A stretch of 64,000 nucleotides of DNA from Apricaphanius iberus (lineage: Eukaryota; Chordata; Actinopteri; Cyprinodontiformes; Aphaniidae), in assembly GCA_028564705.1 (NCBI GenBank), contig JAPXFQ010001786.1, forward strand, positions 434,001 to 498,000, read 5' to 3'. Under the pieces are notes generated by a model that searched no databases, was not told where the DNA came from, and was given only the letters and a program-made list of their open reading frames with translations. Made by a program: the position numbers and the translations under genes. Each line of letters starts with the position of its first letter. The first letter of the stretch is position 1. Positions 58,800 through 64,000 of the stretch are shown here, piece after piece.

Positions 58800-59655
58800 C
58801 CTATGTCAGCTGTTCGATTATTATTATTACTATTATTAAAAATTAAAATAATATTTAAATGAAAACAAAATGGATATAGTTTCAAAAACTGTAAAATGGC
58901 TCCGCAATAAAAATATATTCTGCTGATATTCTGCTGGACTACCTATGCCAGGCGATTGGTGGTGCTGTGACACTGCCAGAGAAACACTCAAAAGAACATT
59001 GAGAATAGGGGCATCTCGTGGCATAGCTCAGGTTAGTGCCGCATGTGCAGAGGCCTCAGCGCTCTACCCGGTTGTTGCATTCTCATACTTTTGCTGTATG
59101 TTTTCCCCCACTTATCTCCCGTTTCTATGTTTAACCCTTACAAATAAAAGCATTATGGTCACAAAACCTTAAAAAACCCCACTAGGAATGTGTTTATGGT
59201 GTCCTGAAACGCCGGCTCCTTGTGGATGAGATACCTATTCGATTAAATATCTTTGGTGCTACACTTGGTTTGATCTCAGTGCAGACAGGGATTAAGTCAC
59301 ATGTGTCACACTCAAGGCCCTGGGACCAAATCCGGCCATCTATGGCGATTTATGTGGCCCTTTATGTGGCTCAGGGACAGACAACCCCAATAGGGCAAAT
59401 TGCCCCTGCACCCGGGAGATGAACCCACTGCCCACGGGGATGGCAAGAGTATCCCACCAGCCCATGTCCCCAACCAGACGACCTGGTATACTTCCTGGAC
59501 TTTAACCCCTAATGGTCAAACGAACAGGGGCATGGGAAGTCCCCCAGCCTCCCTCCCCCTGCTCGAATGTGGTGTTGTTGCATGTTGTTCTAGTGTGCAC
59601 TTAAAATAGAGGGGGGGGACATTATCTTTTTAAGTAGAGGAACGACCTTACAAGA
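58800..59655. other. upstream intergenic sequence
   Basis: The segment 59310-59420 (CTCAAGGCCCTGGGACCAAA, CCGGCCATCTATGGC, TATGTGGCCC) resembles a common fish dispersed repeat of unknown class. The remainder is unrecognised. Confidence 0.45.
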
Positions 59656-59659
59656 TCTA

Positions 59660-60344
59660 AAACCAGAGTTGGTTTAAGTGAAGCCTACAACAGATGGACA
59701 AAAAAACAAACTTACAAGGGATCAAAACGTTCGTGGAAATGGCGAGGTTTCTCATGGTTGCTAATGGCTAAAGTTAGCTGTCTGTAAAACAGCTTTGCAA
59801 TACTCGTGTATATGACATTGTTCCTAGATATGAGAACGGCAACCTCCACACAGAGTAAACGGAAGAAAAGGACGCGGTTTCCTCCTGCACTCCCCAATAT
59901 AGCAGGTTCGCTTTCACTGCTGCGTGGATATTATAAAGACTTTTCTAGCTAGCTTTCTGTACTGACATAAGTCTCCGACCATACTACTCAGTCAAATACG
60001 CACCCAGTGAAATCTGTTACATGTTTATGTAAATTATAAATTATAACTTTAATAGAGGACATTACCTAGAGGAGCGGAGGATACCACTCAGCTACCGAAA
60101 TAAGATGCAGAGAGGACAGTTACAAAAACATACTGGTGCCTTTGACCCACATTTTGTTATAATTATTTTTCGTTTAGTATTTAAAACTAATTAGTACAAA
60201 ATAGTCCTTACCTTGTACAATTCATCACTGGACATGATGCTGGCTTGTTACGGTAACAAAACTGGTATCCAGACGTTTCAAAATAAAGTTTCGTTATTGC
60301 AACTACTAGATGTCGCTTTGGTGCCCATGTTCCATATTCAACCT
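59660..60344. mobile_element. TTAA-type MITE, copy D, left end missing
   Basis: The right end CATGTTCCATATTCAACCT followed by TTAA (60345-60348), and CTAGATGTCGCT just before it, match copy C (8052-8684). The block AAGTGAAGCCTACA near 59680 also matches AGGTGAAGCCTACA in copy C. No left inverted repeat was found. Confidence 0.6.
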
Positions 60345-60349
60345 TTAAA

Positions 60350-61735
60350 GTCACCAATAACCATCTGATGGGAACTAATTCTTGTCTCCTCATCAATTTC
60401 ATCCTTCCTGATCTCAGTGCAGCATTTGACACAATCTTTTCTAATATTCTTCTGAGCAGATTAGATTTCTATTGGCATTAGTTATATGTCATACTCATAT
60501 CTTTTAGACCGCACCCAGTTTTCCCATTAAAAATCCCAGTCCTCAGCTTGGTTTCATGTTTCTGCAGAAGTACCCCTGGGTTCAGTATTAGGGCCCATTC
60601 TGTTCATTATTTACATCCTCCCCTTTGGCTAAATATTCCATTACTTTGATAGAAAGACCTGTTGTTATGCAGATGACACCCACCTCTATATTACTTCCAA
60701 ACCCAATTCCTCCCTTTCCAACTTTCTCATGGCGATTAGACTTTGGTTCTCTAATTTTCCAAACTTAGCAGTAATAAAACTGAAGTATTACTCACACAGC
60801 TTCAACTTTAACTAAACTTCACAGTTTCTCCATTAACATTGATAACTCCTGCATTCATCATTCTCCTCAGGTAAAGAATCTGGGTGTCATGCTTGATAGC
60901 ACTCTCCCGTTTCGGTCTCATATTAAATATATCAGCCTGTTTGAATACTTCCACATAGGTGAATTTATCCGACTTCATCCTTTCCTTTGTCCCCATGCTG
61001 CTCACATCCTTGTCTATATCCTTATCAACTCCTGGATCAACTATTGCAACTCTTTTATTTTTAGTCTCCCCAATAAGTCTTCATAAACTCCAACTCCTAC
61101 AGAACTCTGCAGTTCTAATCATAACTAGGACTCCCTCAAGAAAACACACTACCCCAGTTCTTCTGAAGCTTCACTAGTTGCCCAAAGAATCTCGAAAAAT
61201 TACAATTATCACATTTAAGTGCGTCCATAGCCTTACCCCTCCTTGTTTGTGTAACTTACTTCATATTGACACCCTTTTCTGTTCTCTTAGATCTCCATCA
61301 GCCAATCTTGTTGTTCCTTTTGCTCTGCTTATCACCATCAGCGCCATAGATGTTCTGTAGCGCTGATCACCACAAGAAGTAAAGCTTTTAGTCCCTATAC
61401 TCCTCTGCTCTCAAACTCCTTTTTATCAGAAATATTGACACTCTTTATTTAAGTCACAGCTCAAAAAACATATTTTCAAACTGGTTTATTCACCATAGAC
61501 ACTTATTTTGGTTAATGCAGTGTCTACGTATTTGAAAATTCTTTTGTTTATTGTTTTTCTGTGTATTATTTTTCTGTTTGTTTTTTCACTGTAAGGTGGC
61601 CCTGGGTTTTTGAAAGGCACCCTCAAATAAATAATAATAATAATAATAATATTTATTATTAATAATAATTATTATTATGTATTATAATAATAATATAATA
61701 ATAATAATAATAATAATTATTATTATTACTAAAGT
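60350..61735 (+). mobile_element. L2-like LINE fragment with (AAT)n tail
   Basis: Broken frames preserve LSAAFDTI (motif A), CYADDTHLY (about 60665-60690, catalytic YADD intact) and KNLGVMLDS-type sequence. Further on are an INYCNS-type piece, LQLLQNSAVLI, HWLPKESRKI and a final TFKCVHSL segment. Many frameshifts are present. It ends AAGGCACCCTCAAATAAATA and runs into an AAT microsatellite. Confidence 0.78.
61628..61735. repeat. (AAT)n-rich microsatellite, LINE tail
   Basis: AAT/ATT units on both sides of imperfect inversions occupy about 100 bases at the end of the LINE. Confidence 0.85.
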
Positions 61736-62820
61736 ATCTTCCTACATTTATAAACTTTTTTAATCAGTTAAGGCATAGCTCATGCAGTTTTCAGTATCTG
61801 CAGTTCTTTGTGCATTTAGCAATGCCTGGGTTTTCTGCTTTAAATGACCACACAACTTTATTTCTAGCATAAGCAAGGATTCCAAGGTTTCCATATATAC
61901 TAAGCATGTCAGAAAGAATTATGGGGTAAACTTGTAAAAAAAAAAGATGGCCAGACATAGAATCTCTGTTTAAAATGGCAGCCATCCCTGGTAATATATC
62001 AGCCTGAATTGGGTATTTATTCACATGAATGAGGGGGAGAGCTGATGGATGAGGGAACAAGTCGGTTATGTCACCGGGTTCCTTAAAAGCAAAAATTAAA
62101 TTACAATAAACAGTGTATGAGCAGAAATAAAGAATCTTGAGATATTTGTTTGATTGGGTAAACAAGGTATAAAAATAGACCACTCTCGAAATGATGACAA
62201 GACCTTACTTGTTTTTTCTCATTCAGCCCAATCTGTGTGCATGTGTGTGTTTGGACAGCCAGTATATGAGGTGTATCAAGATAAGATAAGCCTTTTACAT
62301 TTGCTAAGGGGAAAATCCAGGCATAAGAGGAGCATAAGAGGAGGGTGAAATTATAACCTACTCGAACACCACTCTCTATTACATCCTTCAAGATAGGGTA
62401 ATAAGTGATGGTATCCGTCCGTAGGGAACGTACAGCAGAGCTACTCGTCTTCCAAACAGAAAGGAGTCAACTGTCAGGGTTCTGATTAGGATACCACTTT
62501 GGAGCCTCATTCTAGGGGTAATATTCCAATAGGAGGAGACCCTAGAGTAGGGTCCCATATTATGCAAGAGACAATATGTTTTCCTTCTGGACTGGGAACG
62601 CCTTGTCTTTCAACAAAATGATGTAGAGAGGTTTGTTCAGGGGAGAGATATCTGGGTGTCCCCCCGGGACCTGTTGCCTAAGCTACCCAATCTTGAATAA
62701 GTGGAAGACGGATGGTATACTGCATGACCTAAGTATTTCAGCTCCATCTCTTCTGTACTACAATTGAGGAAAATTTATATAACTTTATATTTCTCTCACA
62801 TTTCAAGACTTTTATTGATA
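61736..62820. other. upstream intergenic sequence
   Basis: Unrecognised non-coding sequence, with short open frames only. Confidence 0.5.
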
Positions 62821-62821
62821 G

Positions 62822-62960
62822 GGCTGCCCAGTTTTGCACTTAGAATAACTGTTGTCTAACAGCATGAAGGTCCTGGGTTTGAATCCTGGCCTTTGACTTT
62901 TCACCTTGCAGTTTGCACGTTCTCCCTGTTCCATCGGGTGCTCCAAAAGGATGATTGTTT
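62822..62960 (+). repeat. SINE-like head with pol III B-box-like motif
   Basis: AACTGTTGTCTAACAGCATG, then GGTCCTGGGTTTGAATCCTG and TTTGCACGTTCTCCCTG match the 5' half of the SINE-like family. GGTTTGAATCC is one base from the B-box consensus. It is not a tRNA: no cloverleaf is formed. Confidence 0.62.
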
Positions 62961-63094
62961 AGTTAATTGTTCCCTTTAAATTTTCCTCATTTGTGAATGT
63001 GTGTTAGCATGGTAATTTGTCCTCTTTGTATAGTTCCTCTCAACTGTCACTATATGCCTGCTCTGTATGAGGGATTACTGTGGGATTGCTGTGT

Positions 63095-64000
63095 TCAAAT
63101 CAAATCAAACTTTATGTATAAAGCACTTTTCATACACAAAAATGCAGCTAAAAGTGCTTTACAGATTAAAATGACCCCACATAACCCACATTCCCATCCC
63201 TTCCTCACAACTGTAAAAACAAAATGAAAATTATCCCCCCTTCCCAAACCCATTTCCCGAACCCACACAGACACATCCAGGCACACATCCACACACAAAC
63301 ACACTTACACACACAGACACCTTCCCAAAACGCCTAAGACCATAGGTAGACAATGGGCTGAGCTCATATTAGTCAGGTAGGTAAGGAAAACGCCACCAGG
63401 AGAGCTTTCTGCCCTGACAGTTGTAGGTCCACAGCAGCAGCCAGGGCACCAACACAGGACGCCCAGACGAGGCAGGGTGGAGACCCCCACCTCCACCTGA
63501 GCACTACCAGGAGAGCACCCAGGCCAGCACAGCTGAACACCGCCCCCGAGGCAGAGGGCTCCCACAGAGGAAACACTGGAAGGATTAATAAGTAAAAGAA
63601 GTAGTAATAAATATAATAGTAAAAACAGTTAACCATATAATAACATAAATATCTAATAAAACTCAAACTAAAAGCAATTAAAACATAGAGAGCAATTAAA
63701 CTAATAAATAAGTAACACAAATAAATAATAATAAAATAAAAACTAAGCTAAAAAGGTGAGTCTTAAGCCTGCTCTTTTTGGGAACACCAGAAAGCAGAGC
63801 ATTACAGTAATCAATTCTACAGGTGATAAAAGCATATCGGCCCGAGAGAGAATGGGGCGGACTCTGGCGACGTTCTTCAGGTGATAAAAACCTATTTTTA
63901 AGATATTTTTAATGTGATGGATAAAAGTCAGCTCAAAAATAACACCCAGGTTGTTCACTTGCTGTGAAGGATGAAACAAAAATGTTTGCAGTTTTGGTAA
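63095..64000 (-). mobile_element. L2-like LINE, deleted, continuing past the right edge
   Basis: The minus frame 63743-63979 reads VNNLGVIFELTFIHHIKNIL, then FYHLKNVARVRPILSRAD, the region after the reverse transcriptase in L2-group LINEs. It then jumps to a 3' UTR that ends GTATGAAAAGTGCTTTATAC then TTTGATTTGATTTGAAC (63095-63135). The C-terminal ORF tail seen at 35.4 kb is deleted here. Confidence 0.75.

Noticed and set aside
62870..62900. tRNA gene suggested by a B-box-like motif
   Set aside because: No A-box at proper spacing and no cloverleaf; the surrounding sequence matches the SINE-like family.
52600..64000. Neighbouring host gene upstream of wnt4 (for example a zbtb40-like gene by mammalian order)
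   Set aside because: No zinc-finger array or other host exon was seen; the conserved neighbour, if present, lies beyond the window.

Overview
This window is vertebrate nuclear DNA, almost certainly from a ray-finned (teleost) fish. The only host gene I can support is wnt4 (probably the wnt4a orthologue) on the minus strand. Its first five coding exons were located by translation and GT/AG splice sites: 51792-51868, 4668-4749, 1531-1684, 1197-1328 and 846-988. They join in frame to 196 codons, from the initiator Met to the AGRK residues that precede the last exon in vertebrate Wnt4. The last exon, about 155 residues by comparison with the ~351-residue family length, would lie to the left of base 1. 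Intron 1 is about 47 kb and fills most of the window; introns 3 and 4 are only about 200 bp.

From left to right: 1-4.75 kb holds exons 5 to 2 and their introns, with SINE-like repeats, a Tc1 end, a TTAA-flanked MITE and a Rex3 tail. From 4.75 to 51.8 kb is intron 1. It contains a degraded but nearly full-length Tc1 element (6.5-8.0 kb), further Tc1 relics, and a 2.4 kb GC-rich block between 32-bp direct repeats (15.7-18.2 kb). It also contains a 3.3 kb inverted-repeat element invaded by Rex3 and other LINE pieces (23.6-27.0 kb), and an L1-type LINE with an almost open ORF1 (27.1-32.3 kb). A non-autonomous LTR element carrying an 84-bp tandem array follows (32.9-35.1 kb). Next comes a compound locus in which an antisense 28S rRNA fragment and an L2-like LINE tail lie between two 330-bp direct copies (35.3-37.5 kb). 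The rest is long AT-rich sequence in which I recognise little.

From 51.9 to 64.0 kb is wnt4 upstream DNA. It holds a GC box, a perfect 17-bp-arm palindrome, two hAT elements with 8-bp target duplications, and L2-like LINE fragments. No second host gene is visible.

The biology is therefore one developmental signalling gene with a very large, transposon-filled first intron. All other coding-like sequence belongs to mobile elements, mostly broken. Family names for mobile elements rest on remembered protein motifs and termini, not on a database search. I found no previously undescribed multi-gene system. The least explained structures are the GC-rich block, the 28S/LINE/duplication locus and the tandem-repeat LTR element.
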